The notes under the pieces: generated by a model
What the model was told of the DNA's origin: nothing
What the model saw: only the letters and a program-made list of their open reading frames with translations
Database searches by the model: none
Assembly: GCA_022494885.1 (NCBI GenBank)
Contig: JAGVSM010003635.1
Span: 1 to 64,000 of the forward strand
Length of the DNA: 64,000 nucleotides
Source: Micrasema longulum
Taxonomy: Eukaryota; Arthropoda; Insecta; Trichoptera; Brachycentridae
Reading direction: 5' to 3'
Part shown: in pieces, positions 1 to 13,200 of the stretch
How the letters are laid out: each line of letters begins with the position of its first letter
Position numbering within the stretch: position 1 is the stretch's first letter
Made by a program: the position numbers and the translations under genes

Positions 1-18
1 ATTATAATTATAAATAAT

Positions 19-735
19 TTAGTTTTTATTTTTGAAAATACTCATATTAAGTAAAGGTGAATTGACTAGGTTGAACTGTTCATTTATAAGTATATTAGCA
101 GGGTTATTATCATTTTTTATTATTTCTAGCTGTTCTAACAGATTGAGTCTATAGCCTTTATTTTCTATGTGTAATGGTTCAGGTTTGTTTTTGTTTGTTA
201 AATTATGTTTGTTATTTATGAGGTGTTTTGCAAATTGGGATTTTTCAGGTTTTTGTTTAATGAATGCACTTTTATGTTCTTTGAATCTAATATTAAAAGA
301 TCTGCCCAATTGACCTATATAAATGGCATCGCATTCCTCACATGTTAATTTGTAAATGCCACTTTTATCAAGAATGTTTATATTCTCTTTACAATTTTTA
401 AATTTTTTCCCTATGTTATTATTATATATATAGGCAACGTTTATATTATTGATTCTGAAGATTTTTCCGATTTTTTCTGAAATATTTCCAAGATACTCTA
501 TGCAGCTATATTTCTTGTCTAAGTTATTTTAATCTTTGGGGTAAATCGATTTTAAGTTATTTGTATGTATTTTCTTTTAAAAAATATTATCTATAAGTTT
601 AGGGTTATAACCATTATTTTTTGCTATCGTTTTTATTATATTTAATTCTTGATTGAATGACTCTGTATCTAGTGGGTAATTTATTAACCTATGCATCATG
701 GAATGGTATGCTGCTAATTTAAACTTGTCATGTTC
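19..735 (-). pseudogene. Penelope-like element remnant (RT 3' end plus GIY-YIG endonuclease)
   Basis: Minus-strand coding remnant of a Penelope-like retroelement. The C-terminal part is open from about 530 down to the stop at 19 and contains a GIY-YIG-type endonuclease signature: SGIYKLTC, then a second CxxC cysteine, YIGQ, and a downstream RFKEHK segment. These elements typically carry this nuclease after the reverse transcriptase, and the cysteine pair before YIG is typical. Upstream, 540-735 encodes recognisable C-terminal RT/linker sequence (for example HSMMHRLINYPLDTESF) but with at least two in-frame stops, so the copy is dead. The RT core is absent, so the copy is 5'-truncated. It lies in the gene-free region downstream of melted. 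Confidence 0.8.
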
Positions 736-1119
736 CCAATAAATTAAATTAAAATGAAATAATATTATAAAATCTAAATATATTTTACCTTAGTTGACAT
801 TAAACATGAATGAAACCTGTGTAAAACACCAATGTAGAGTTTCAACAATAATTTTCAAAATAAACCTGTATAAATGAAATCAATATTTTTATAATTATTA
901 CATTAATTTTAAAGTCATACCTTTACAAATGTTTTTATATAATGGAAGGTTTTTCCCCAATATAACCAAAATATTCCTCTAATATACTCAGTATACCCCA
1001 ATTGAATTTTAATTACTCTACTTATTTTGGTTTGTATAGAAATCCACAAACATAAAATAGCAATTATTTTTAGTATATAAAGAAACTTTGTAAATATTTA
1101 AGTTAGTTTGTTTGAAAAT

Positions 1120-1146
1120 GTCCTAACAAGACGAAACGCGTCACAA
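1120..1146 (+). other. Penelope/hammerhead-type terminal motif (degenerate)
   Basis: A short stretch reads TCCTAACAAGACGAAACGCG followed by TC. The CGAAAC box next to a palindromic GACGCGTC-like arm resembles the conserved core that Penelope-like terminal repeats share with minimal hammerhead ribozymes. The expected CTGATGA box is replaced by CTAACAA, so catalytic activity is unlikely. It sits about 385 bp beyond the truncated end of the Penelope-like remnant, in the opposite orientation to that ORF. Assignment is by motif only. Confidence 0.35.
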
Positions 1147-2003
1147 TATACCCTTTGTATATTTTATAAAAAATAAAAAAGAATTATAATCCAATAAACT
1201 TGTTTTATTTTGGATACATTACCAAATTAGTTAATTTCAACCATAATTCTCGGACTTACGGTGTACAATATCTGTGAAGCAAGTATAAAATTAATGAAAT
1301 CGATTTAATGTTTGGGATTCTGAAAAATCAATCATAAAAATTGTCTATATGAAGATCAAATTTAAGAACAATAATATATAAAAAAAGGAAACAGCAGAAT
1401 AAGTGTTCTATGAACAATGTTTATGCCTGAAAAAGTAGATATGTATTTATATTTTTTAAAAGCTAAAAATTATCACATACTTTTTGCATTCAAAATATAA
1501 TTTTATGTCATTTTTTTATGTACTCAATACATATGTACATAAGTCATAATTAAATCTCATTGCACAATTTTATTACAAATTATGTTTGTTAATCTTTGCT
1601 CTTAATACCTAAACAGTCCATATTATAGATATGTACATAATTAAGTACATCGATATTAAATTAAAAAACTAGCATTTAAATAACTACCTTCTAAAAAACA
1701 TTGATAATATGACACATTTACCCGGAATTGTAAAATTTCGCTGTTACTAAAACCTAAATATATATTTTAAAAATACAGAATAACTACAATAATCATATAA
1801 AAAAAAAACAAGTAATCAGTACATAGTTAAGTGCAAATAAAACTAATAATGAGTGTCCCAGTATTTGGACAAAATTAATTTATTAGATGAAACAATTTTT
1901 TTGTGAATTACACACATGTCCTAATTGACAACAATGTATGTATGTATATACCATCCAGAGTGTTGTTATAGCAGCACCAAAAAAAATTAAAATAAGAACA
2001 AAA

Positions 2004-2220
2004 CAGTAGTGAAATTGAGTTGAGTCTTCCGTTCGAGTAATTTTTCGGCGCATGTCAATTAAGCAATATTCGGGATTATGTCAATTTGGTAGTGTGTTTA
2101 AAATGACATGTTACCACTTAATGTAAAATTTACAAAATATGTAACGTATGCCGTTTAACCAAATAAGACTTACTGCGCATCAAAGGTTATCGGAAGACTC
2201 AACTCAATTTTACTCTACAG
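2004..2220. mobile_element. MITE with about 28-bp inverted termini
   Basis: The left end (CAGTAGTGAAATTGAGTTGA, continuing GTCTTCCG) and the right end are inverted near-copies of each other. The shared core TTGAGTTGAGTCTTCCG is perfect and the outermost bases differ slightly. The 217-bp unit has no ORF, which fits a non-autonomous DNA transposon. I could not define a clean target-site duplication, so the superfamily is open. Confidence 0.65.
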
Positions 2221-2520
2221 CAGTCAAATTAAAATAATATGATAAACAAATAGTAATATTTTTTATTCAGTGACTTGATCAATATTTTTAATGTTACAAA
2301 TGACAAAACTGAATAAATTTGTTCAAATTATGGGAAAATATGTTTTATTCAGATATATGTGTGTGTAAATCTTGACTGATAAGTCTAGATATTTAATAGA
2401 CTGTCAAGCTTTAATGATAAATTTTTCTTGTCCAGGAAAACATAAAATAAAATAAACTACATATTTTGACAGTATAAGGTATAAAAAATCTCAATTTGTG
2501 TTCATGAGTATTGATGCATA

Positions 2521-2681
2521 CAGGGTCGTCTCTCTATAAGGGTACGCGGGGCACGAGTCCAGGGCACGGCCTGATGGCGGCCTCGGAATGTCACAACAAA
2601 AATTCAGTTTTTTTTTGCTTTTTAAAAGGGCCTCAAACTCTGTGTGCCCAAAGGGCCTTTCCATGGTTTAAGAAGGCCCTG
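2521..2681. mobile_element. hAT-like short element (tentative)
   Basis: A locally GC-rich 161-bp block begins CAGGGTCG and ends GGCCCTG, giving short inverted ends of the CAGGG type common in hAT-like MITEs. The flanking octamers GATGCATA and GATATATC match at only 5 of 8 positions, so a target duplication is doubtful. The open frame across it has no recognisable domain and I do not regard it as a gene. Confidence 0.35.
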
Positions 2682-4205
2682 GATATATCATAATAAATGT
2701 GCTCTCAAATTTCCTATAATATAAAAACACGATGTAATAAAATTGCATTGTAAATCAGTAGACTTAATCAAAACAAAAATTCCTTTTGATTACGCTATTA
2801 ACAATATCAATTTAACTAATTAAGCTGCATATACAATAAACTTTAATAATAATTTTCATTCAAATGTTAAAAAACAACGCACCCCAGGAATAACAGTGGC
2901 TCAATTAAAAAAACACATTTTTACAGGGCAGCCATTAAACACACCGGTTATCAAGTTTTAAACGTTTTCAGAAATAACAGTATAGTGACCATTGTACCAC
3001 TATACATAGTATGTATGACATTTAAATTTTTACTTTTAAGACCACATAAATATTTTAAGAATGTGTGAATAGGAAATATATTCAGGAATATTTCTGCATA
3101 CTTAACCCAAAAATGATAATTTTAGGCATTATTATCGCTCAGGTGCAACATTGTAATATTCCACAGAACAGAAACCCATATAATTGTGTATTTTGGCTAG
3201 TTATTTTACAACTATAACTGGGTTAAGTTTCTATAAAAATAAACATATCTACTACACCTATTAGAAAACTGGCAGTATGTAAAACTCATCAAAACATCAC
3301 TTGTGTTTCTAATATTATACAATATTTTTAAACCAAAAACCTTCCACCGCTTACTGATACATTAACATTAAATTATCTTCTGGTGTAAATTGTAATATTA
3401 CTACATATGTATTCACTTATACACTGACAAGAACCATTTTTTTTTCTAGACTAAGCTTGTTTGATTAATATATTGACTAACATACACAAAAAATCGACGG
3501 TGACATCAATTTACTTGAAATATAAATGCCCACCAATCTTGATGAAAAAAACATTTTTATTTAGTTTACTATCCCTGTTTTATAATAAGCCTTCACTCAA
3601 TATGAATCTTTTTTGGGAGATCCCATGTAAGTTGGATTGATAACAATGACCGTAAAAACCCACACCTCCACTCGTTTGCGAGCAATTTGGCTCTTATAAA
3701 CAAGAATAAGAAAGTTTTTAAATATGTATATGCATGAATAAAATGTCAAAAAAAAACTAAAACTGTAAAAATATTCAATGTGAGATGTTTAAAATCAGCA
3801 TTAATGAGTTATGTGATAATAAAATATTATTACCATCTAAATTAAACATATACATCACGTGAAATTATGGGCTTAAAGTGAGAAGGGGCATTCTGATTAT
3901 CTCTTGATATAATATGAAAATGTACATTCTGAAAGCATTTCAAACCAAATTTTAATATTATTACAGACCCCTTCTTTAACTTTAGTAGTTACTTGTTTGT
4001 TAGAACTTTATCAAAAATCCAAATCAAGTAAGGCTGCATGCAATATTGTAAACTTTTCTTATTAGAATTGTTTGTGTGTAGTGATGTGCATACCCAATTG
4101 ATTTAATAGAATTATACATAATCAACAATTCAAATCAACAATAAATCATCCGCCTAATGTTTTTGATTCTTAACGTTTTTTGGTCCAAATATCAAATAAA
4201 TATTT

Positions 4206-7200
4206 CTAAATATTTTTCAGTGTTATTCCTCTTGCTGGAAGACTGTTGGATTTAGCAGGAACATCTCTAGCTTGTGAATGAGCAACTACAATACTCAAAC
4301 ACTGTACCCACTCTTCTGCATTCTTTCCATCTTTGGGTTTTAAAATTAAAGTTTGATCTCCAGTAAAAATCTCAAAGGCTTTAGGTATATTTCTGGCTCC
4401 TCGGGATACTTTTACAGACCGTATCTGATTCACATCGATACTTTCACCTCCACTCTGAAAATAATATTTTTTTTTAACCATTAAATATCACAAAGTTACA
4501 ATATAACTGTACAATCTAATCTAACATTTTTTTTAAAAAACTAACTGTTTTGATATAATATATGAAGTAATATTTAAAAGGCTGAGGTCAGTAGTCAGTC
4601 CATTATTATATACTATATTAATTGGATTAATTTAGGCATATGGACTTTCACTTTGATAGAACGAATAATTTAATGTATTAGCATATCGTCGGTGATTCTG
4701 CAATACTATGTAACCTGTCTTTATTTAATTATTGCTATTTTTACTCTAAATAATGAGACAACAGCCGTATTTTTGGTTGAATAAAATCATAAGAAATATA
4801 ATAACGCAACGCTTTTTAGGTTCCCCTGCAAAAAAAAATAATTGATAGTTAGGCGGTATTGCAGTATCACCGATAATATCTTCATTTTTACAATTTATTT
4901 ATCTCTAATCTAAATATTGTATTTCACGAAGAAATTATAAATACTAAATCAGAGACAAACTCTTACCGATCCTTTGCAGGATAGATGGGCACCAGAGAGA
5001 GTGAAATATCTAGTACGCCACCGACGGAACAATCGCCACCTTCCCTTTTTCTCCTTAAGTTGTCCTTCTATCACTGGCTGTGTGTTTCCATTCAGAAAAC
5101 CAACAGCTCTCTCCGGATGGTTACAGAGAAAGCACCCCCACTGAGCAGCTTCTCCATCTCGCGCACTGTTTAATTCAAACACATCGAAGAATCCAGATTG
5201 ACGGAGTTCATTCAACAATGTTTCTTGGTCCTATAACAATAAATGTTTTATCAACTTTTGTAATACAAAGAATATAAACCTTGCGCATTCATTAACTATA
5301 TGTACCTACCAGGCGCGTGCGGTGACTTTTATCAGTAAGGATGCTGACAAAAAATAATCATGTTCTTAATTTTAGTAGGTTTATTCAGAATTATTTAATA
5401 CGCTATATAAGTTGTCCATTAGAATAATAATAATTAATAGTTGACAATCAATAAATTGATGGAGCACAGGCGTGTCTAGAGGTGAAGCTATAATTTTTCT
5501 TATTTTCTTCTTCTTTTTCCACTCCAAAGTGGAGCATGTGGACATCACCAGACGCCTCCGGGAGACCTTATCGTTAGCCAGCACTTTCACCTCCTCCAAC
5601 GTCAATTCCGCGTCCCTTAGTTCCGCCTAATAAAGGTGAAAGATCGCCATCGATGGTCTTCCAGGACGGTCCCCGTATGTGTGAAAAGAATATAAACATC
5701 AAAACACCTAAAACAAGACCCGAGACGATCGTTCTTAAATTTGGGCCAAGTGTCAATAATGCGCTACTTCAAACTTTATGATAAACATTATTACATTCGT
5801 TTTTTCTTTGAACTATGCAAGTTGGATGCTTCTTATCTCTCAGAGTCTCGAAAGAGAAATCTAAAACCTTATGAACCTAAAGCGCGTGCGCGAAAATTTG
5901 GACAATTGCTATGGGAACTAGACGCAACTTGACAAGCAGCATCCCGCGTATACAACAATTACTATCAAGAACAAGATACCTGTAATCAGTACGTACGTTG
6001 ATATAGGAAATACGCATATGTAGCTAGGTATGTATACTGAAGATATTGTTTGAATCACGTACACCCGAACGTTCTCAGTGAGAATTTTAGGAATACATAT
6101 TTGAAGGTTTTATTTCGTATTTATAATATATTTTTTGTAAAATTCATGTTATTATAAAATTTGTCCATCTTATGGACGGAACGCGCCTGGTACCTACTTA
6201 ATTAGAATAATTATTTTCAAAATTACTATAAATATATTTTGTTGACCCTGGAATTTAAATTAAACAAGCCATAGACAAAACAAAGAAAATATTTAAAAAT
6301 ACATAATCGTAAAATTATTTTAATGATTGACTGTCAGGAAATTGAAATTCCTTTTCTAATTCACATTCTATTGTATAAGTCATGTTATTAATCCATGATA
6401 GAAGCTTATGTATATATATTATGTAATACCGTTTCATCTCGGGCAATCAAACTGACAAATCTGTCACTTATGTGGTCTGTTCCGGAACCTAGGTTGAATA
6501 GAACACAAGTCGGGTGCTTAGTGCCGCATCTGGTAGATAAGTTGTCAAAAAGAATTCATTAGAATTTTTTTTAAAATTGAATAACCCGCTAAGCCTCTAT
6601 TTTGGAGTGGGGAAGAAAGGATGTGGAAGGAAATTATGAGAAATACGCCACTACACCCAGACCAATTTAGAAAAAAATCTTTCCAGGATTTCCTTCTTAC
6701 AACTGGCGGGAATCGAACCCGCGACACAAGTTAGCCGTACAGTTAGCCGTCAAACCAACTGCGCCCGGGCACCTGTCTTAATTCTTTAAATTTCCAAAAT
6801 TGACTTTCTTTATCTATGGTTAATTTGGTTTGCTTTCGGTTTTGTAGTAGGATTTTGGATTGGTGAACTATGCTACATCGCCACAGACTAATGGATCATT
6901 GTATTTTTTTCATGGCGATAATTGGAGGACAGGGAATCGATCAAGCTACTATTTATCCTGAAAAAATATATCATGCCATCGGGAAAATTCTCATTGCTAA
7001 ACGATAAAACTAATAATTACCTAAATAATTTTCACTTAACATTAGTAAAAGTCATTCATAAATATATTTACTGTAGAACTCCCCAACTATGTACCAATTA
7101 TAGTATATTTTGACAAATAACTACCTTGTTTATGTATTAATCAATTTTATTTTGTATTTTTTTTAATAAAACACTACCTACGAAATATTCTGAAATTGAA

Positions 7201-10200
7201 ATTTGTTGAAAATATTAATTGGAAGTATTTTTAAATATTTTTCTAAAAGTGGTATATAGATAGGCACCGAAGTTCCCAACTATGTAACACCTTGGAAATA
7301 ATCACTTTATTTCACAAAAAACAAGTCTTGTTGATAGTTGTAACGCTAAATGTTAACACTGTATTCAAGTTACAAATATTATTGAAAATAAAAACACAGC
7401 TTTATTAATAAAAGTAATTTATTTTGACGAGATAATAAAGTCTAATTTTGAAAATAACACAAAAGTTAAGAAATTATATAACCTAATTAAACTTAAGTTA
7501 TTTGAACTGAAAAAAAGGTATGTAGGTATTAAGGAATTAAAGAAAGTAAAAAAAATCCAAACAAGAATTCCAATCAAGGAATTTTGTATGCTGCCCTGGT
7601 AGAAGAATATAATTCTGTATAATATCTTTGCTTTTATAAATTGAAGTCTTCCTTGGCTGGCCAAACCCAATGATGATTTATTCCGCATCTGGACATGCCA
7701 TTCACCGTTTTTCCAGCATCTTCATTTTTTTTATTTGCCCTGGCTAATTCTCTCCCTCGAATAGCACAAGAACATAGTCATTCACTTGTAATGTTTCATT
7801 GTTATTCATTCGTTGATGTTCATTTGTAGATTCATCACTACTTTTCGGATTAAAATTTGAGTCAGTTTCAGACAGTAACGGTGGTTTTTCCTCTTCAGAC
7901 TCACTACTCTCATCAGATTTTTCATTTACGTTGGCGCTTTGTAGCACCTACTTTCCTCCGGTTGGTTTTAGATATTATAATACGAAAAAATAGGTAACTA
8001 TATAATAAAATATATATAAGCAGGTAGATACTTCTTAAATACAACCTAATACTTCATACTTTTCCAAAAAATAATTGCAGCTCTGATTTAAAAAAATAAT
8101 ATTTCATCCCAACTATGTGTACCATAATAATTATTGGACAAAATATAAAGAATAAATAAGTTGTCCCATCTATGAGCCATGGTACATAGTTGGGTGACAA
8201 AGTGTTCTTTTCGACATTTTCTTAAATATCAAGCTAACCCCAAACAGTATCAAAGGCTACATAGAATTTAAACAATCGCAAAGAAATATCCTACAATTTA
8301 AAATATAGTACTCGTTTGTAACACTTACCAGTTTTCCTAGATGCAAAAAGTTTGACAAAAATAAAAAAAAGCTAAAAATCAACTAAATTAAAAATTATCA
8401 CCGCGTAAAATGACCAAGAGCGAGCCGCGACGAAATGACATGAGAAATTGGCGCCAATTCTTTACTGTACTACAGATAAAGAAAAAACCAGGTGCGTCTT
8501 TGTAAATGCATGATATTTAATAAAATGTATCTGATTCTGGGGGTGGTACATAGTTGTGACCGCAGGACATAGTTGGGGAGTTCCACGGTATTCAAAATTA
8601 TTGTTACAATAGCTATTGATTTCTAACTATTACTTTAAAAAAAAAAAAATTGCACAACAGGCCAGGAGGCCAGTGCCAATTACAGTGGTAAAATATATCA
8701 CAAAACACCCAGGCTTGAGAAAAATCACATTTATTTTTTTTTGTGTTCTCACTGGGAACCGAACCCAGAACCTTCCGTGTGCGAGTCAAGCGTCTTGACC
8801 ACTACACCACGGAGGCCGCTGTGATTCGTGGCCGAATGATCAAACAACTGGGCCTTAAATACTAATTTATTTAAGACTGAAGATTATGATAGCTATAGAC
8901 CTTTCTTAGACAATGCTGATCATTTTTCAAAAAACTGTGTGTAAATTGGTCTAGTAGTTTTTTAGTTTATCGCGGACAAACAAACATTCATATTTATATA
9001 TATTAGATAAACGCTTTTCTGCAGCACTGAATGTATAAATATGCAGCTGACAATCAGGCGAATAACCAGACAATTTGTAGAAATGATACATCCAAAGAAG
9101 AATGGTTAAGGCATTTTATGTCATTTTATACTGACTTTTTAGAATGGAATTTAGATGAGCCTGTTTGACTGGATATTATTTAAATTTGACACAAAACATA
9201 GTATTTCATTTTGGCATTAAACATATCCACATACATGTATATGTGTATAATGAGTTTTTATGGGTACACACGGGATAATAATACTATTTGTCGTTTGCAC
9301 TCTTTTCAGATGTTTTGGGTTTCATTACAGTGTCCATCATCAAGGCCAATATCAACCGCGATGGTAATGCGATCTGAAACGTTGGAAAAGAGTGCAAATG
9401 AAAAATGGCATAATAACCTAGAAAAACTCATTATGCATCTAAACGGCCATGAAAATCTAAAAAATACAATGATATATAATGATATACAATGATATATGTG
9501 TATTTGCTACAAAAATCATTGTTATGCAACGTTACACACTACGAAAAATTAATATGCACATGTTACACATGAAATTTCAAAATAATAAAAACGTGATTCA
9601 CAATATGAAATTAAAAGTTAAGCACTTTGAAATAATTAGGCATAAGCTGTTGAAATTAAATCAATGTTAAAATGAATGCTACTCGTACCTTGCTACATGG
9701 AAATGCGCTGGTCACCAGAGTAAGAAATGTTTTGTTTTCACATTTCAAAATGTCCCAGCAATGTTTTAAACTGCTAACGCTTGAATCACGACTACTAAGA
9801 GCACTTGAAGATCTAGCCTGGAAAATTGGAAAGACAATGATAAAAAATCTAATATCTTATACAAACAATATTTTTAAATTTTATTTTATTTATCTATTTC
9901 ACATCAAGTCTAAGGAAATACCTACCTGTAATGCAATAAACATAAGATGTATCCATATTCTGGGATTTCTTGTCCGCATAGTAAAAAAGGTTCTGGAATA
10001 CAAACAGTGTTGCCCTCTTGCTTGACATGCAAAATGTAGTTTTGCTAATTTTTTTGCTCGCCTTTCTAAAATAGTAATTCAAATAAATTATTAAAGAGAT
10101 TCCTGAATGGTATACAGTGCTAAGCAAAAGTAGTCTTTGTATAAATTGGTATTATTTTTCATGAAATTGGAATTAGGAGATATTTAAATTTTATTTTAGG

Positions 10201-13200
10201 CATACAAACATAAGGTTTTTTTTTTACAAGTGGCAAGTAGCAAATTCAAAATTCAACTACAACTTGTTTGTTTTTTCTTATTTAAGACTTTATTTGGAAT
10301 TCTTCACAAATCAATATGTCATGCCGGTTCAGGTAAGTATCTAAACAACCGACAAGCGTACATAATTTCATAATGAACTTGATAAAATTGCAAATACTTA
10401 TGCATTGATTTTTTAGGAAGCAAAACTCAAAATCATAACTATTAGTTGGTAATGTATACGTAAACTTATAGTTTTACTTAAAAGATGTATTTGATTCCTT
10501 CATTGATAAACACTATTTTTACGTTGGACTTCTTGCATTCAATAATAAACAGGCAAAAGTAATGAATGTGAATCAAACAAACGTACCTTCTATAGTGCAT
10601 TTTGCAGGTGGTGGTATTCGAATTGAAACCTTATCCATGTATACTTTGATCTTGTCTAAATGTTTCTCACAAAAATGTTGAACAGTGTCTCGCATAGGGT
10701 AAGGCTCGAACACACTTATCCTCTGAGAAGCGGCATTAGCGTTTATCATTGTTACACTCGTATTGTTGGCTCTTCTCGATGTTACTGTTACTGGGCCTGA
10801 AATACTGATGGGATTGCTAGCTCCAATATTAATAGGGCTCGATCCTAGAGAATGACTTAGCGTAGAGCTTCCGTTGGGATTTGAAGATAGTGATCCGTGG
10901 ATCCCGGGACTAATTATTGAAACTTGTCCCAGCGCTACATTGGAATGTTGAATAGAGACTGCCGGAGATGGGGCAATAACATGGAGAGGTGATGTCGAGA
11001 TAGAGTCAGAAGACTTTCCAAGAATAAGCGGATTGATTGAAATCGATTGGATTTGTGATGAAGTTCCAAGATGTGATGATAATAATGTAGGGCCTGATGA
11101 AATCTGCAATTTGATTATAATGTACATGGTATTGTCGCTGAAATTATTGCTTATATATATATAGAATTATATTCTGGCTTCCTCCAACATATCAATCAGA
11201 GTAGTTGTTCCAGTGCATGGGGGTAATGGATGTGAGGCAACTTTACCTAAAAGAGGCATTAACACACTTCTGGTCAAACAATAAGGAGAGGTCTCAGCAA
11301 AACGTGTGTACAAGGTTTTCCCTGGTTATGAATTATGTCAAACCCAAAACCCGGACGACTTTTGCTCAGAGACACCTCTTCTTTATTGCACCGAGTGTTT
11401 AAGGTTTTGTAAGAGCGTGTAAAGCTCTCAAGGACAAAACACATTTTTAAAATAGAGGTTCAGGACTGGATCTTCCTCCTGAGAGGGATTTGAGTGAGAA
11501 ACTCCTTGATGGTTTTTCAAATATTTGAGTTTGGTTTTATTTCTATATTATACTATATTATATATTATATTTTTAATGTTTTTTTTTTGCATGTTTCTTT
11601 TTATATTGATATTGATTTGCCATGTATTTCTTTATGATGTTTTTGTTATACGAGTATGCAGTAAATATGGTAATGTTGACTGTAAAAGTTTTATACATAT
11701 ATTAGTACCAACTCAACACAGGATTTTGGTTCCATGGAGTTGGGACTTGTATCTCAATAAATGTTTAAATGAATATATTGTAAATAAAAAAATAAAAATG
11801 TATAATGGTAAAAAGAAATGTAGCTTAATGTTAACTACTCACCGCTGAGCCTGCGCTAGCGCCCGTATTGGTTGAGCCTTGTCCGATGGTAATTTGGCCA
11901 GAATGTTGAACAGCGTGTGTTCGGGTGTTCCCGTGTCTCAGTATCCTGGGGGGAGATATGGTGGTCACAGTCACGCCACCACTAGAGACACCGTTCTTGT
12001 TGGACAACCCTCCCACGATACTATTACACCATTGTCTTTGATTTGAATTTTGAGCAGTTGTAGTACTTGAGTTGTTGGAGGGTGTTACTTGCTGAGCAGG
12101 TGATTGATTGTTTATTTGTTGAGAAGAGGAAAGGCGAGTCATACTTTTGTGTAAACCACCTACAGAACCACCTGAAAATATATTTACATGTATAGATATA
12201 TTATTTATAATACATAATATTTATGGGCCCATATTACAATGGGAAGTTAATATTTGTCTTAAATTTTATCTACAGAGTAAAATTAAGTTTTCTGTATGAA
12301 AAATAGAATATGCATGCATTTTTTATTTCCTTAACAGGTTACCGACGAAGATACTTTAAATTTTCATACACATTTTTATAAATAAATATCGATTTTTCTT
12401 TGTAGATAGTCGAAGAAAACTCCGTTAACTTACGATTGTAATCGCTCCCATGGTGTATTTTAAAAAAATAGGATTACTTTCTTGCTTTGCAAAAACCTCT
12501 GCTTAAGTAAACCCTAAATTCACAGATAATTAATGATTAAATATGGCAATATTATCAGTATTACAGTAAGACCTCTGTAAACATGAAAAGGGTTTCCCTC
12601 TTTAATAAATTTGTTCCTCTCAAGTTAGAGCATAAACAGTGGAATTAGATAGATCATAATGACTCACCAGCAATATTAAGTCTTGTCATGCTTCGGTGTG
12701 TATTGGAAGATGTGTGTAATCTCCCAGTACTGCGGGAGTCTCCGAGCTTAGCTCTTCGAGTATATCCCACCAGGGGAACTGCTGAAGGACTATTCTGATT
12801 CACTGCAACGGGTGCGCTTGGTGGACTGACTGTGGGACTAGTCACGGGGACATTGTTGTTTCCTCCGAGCTTTACAATGGTCACTCCGCTTGAAGTTTGC
12901 TTAACTTCGTTATTTACGCTTTGTGTTTGTATATTGCTAGAAAATCAACTATTATCAAAGAGAAGAAATTTATTTCTTCACAAACGCTTTTAAGGGAACA
13001 GGTCAACTAAAATATAAAAATATTGTAAATGAAATCTTACTTATTATTACGGTGGCGAACTCCGTGTAGTACTTTGTCAGTAAAAAGGGCTGGATATGCG
13101 CTACATAAAGTTGTTGCTTCTTTAAGTAATGCAGCGTGACAAGATCTCTCTGATCCGGCTAATTGATCCAAAACAAAATTCAGCGCTTCTTGCGCTCTAT

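Larger units (their letters stand above)
736..4205. other. Gene-free AT-rich interval 3' of melted
   Basis: Apart from the motif at 1120 and two small inverted-repeat elements (2004-2220 and 2521-2681) I see no coding potential. The sequence is AT-rich with many stops in all frames. It includes the presumed 3' UTR of melted next to 4206. A minus-strand AATAAA occurs at about 3556-3561, too far from the stop to be assigned with confidence. Confidence 0.6.

Noticed and set aside
5574..5756. Type II membrane-protein-like frame [14 protein letters not shown] with a hydrophobic stretch
   Set aside because: It overlaps the LINE 3' fragment inside a transposon, has no splice partner in phase, and no conserved features.
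8651..8818. Possible tRNA gene from A- and B-box-like motifs (also at 17490, 36381 and 6775)
   Set aside because: The 7-bp 5' arm has no matching 3' acceptor strand, and the sequence continues into a shared SINE body with an A-rich tail. Repeated copies confirm SINEs.
9211..9670. Plus-strand frames in the melted intron with an acceptor-like TTTCATTACAG
   Set aside because: The frames are interrupted repeatedly and match no family I know. No partner exon was found, so they are not reported as a gene.
9672..10025. 117-codon plus-strand frame
   Set aside because: It is the antisense shadow of two melted exons (10065-9926 and 9817-9689), which match the conserved family sequence and have correct splice phases.
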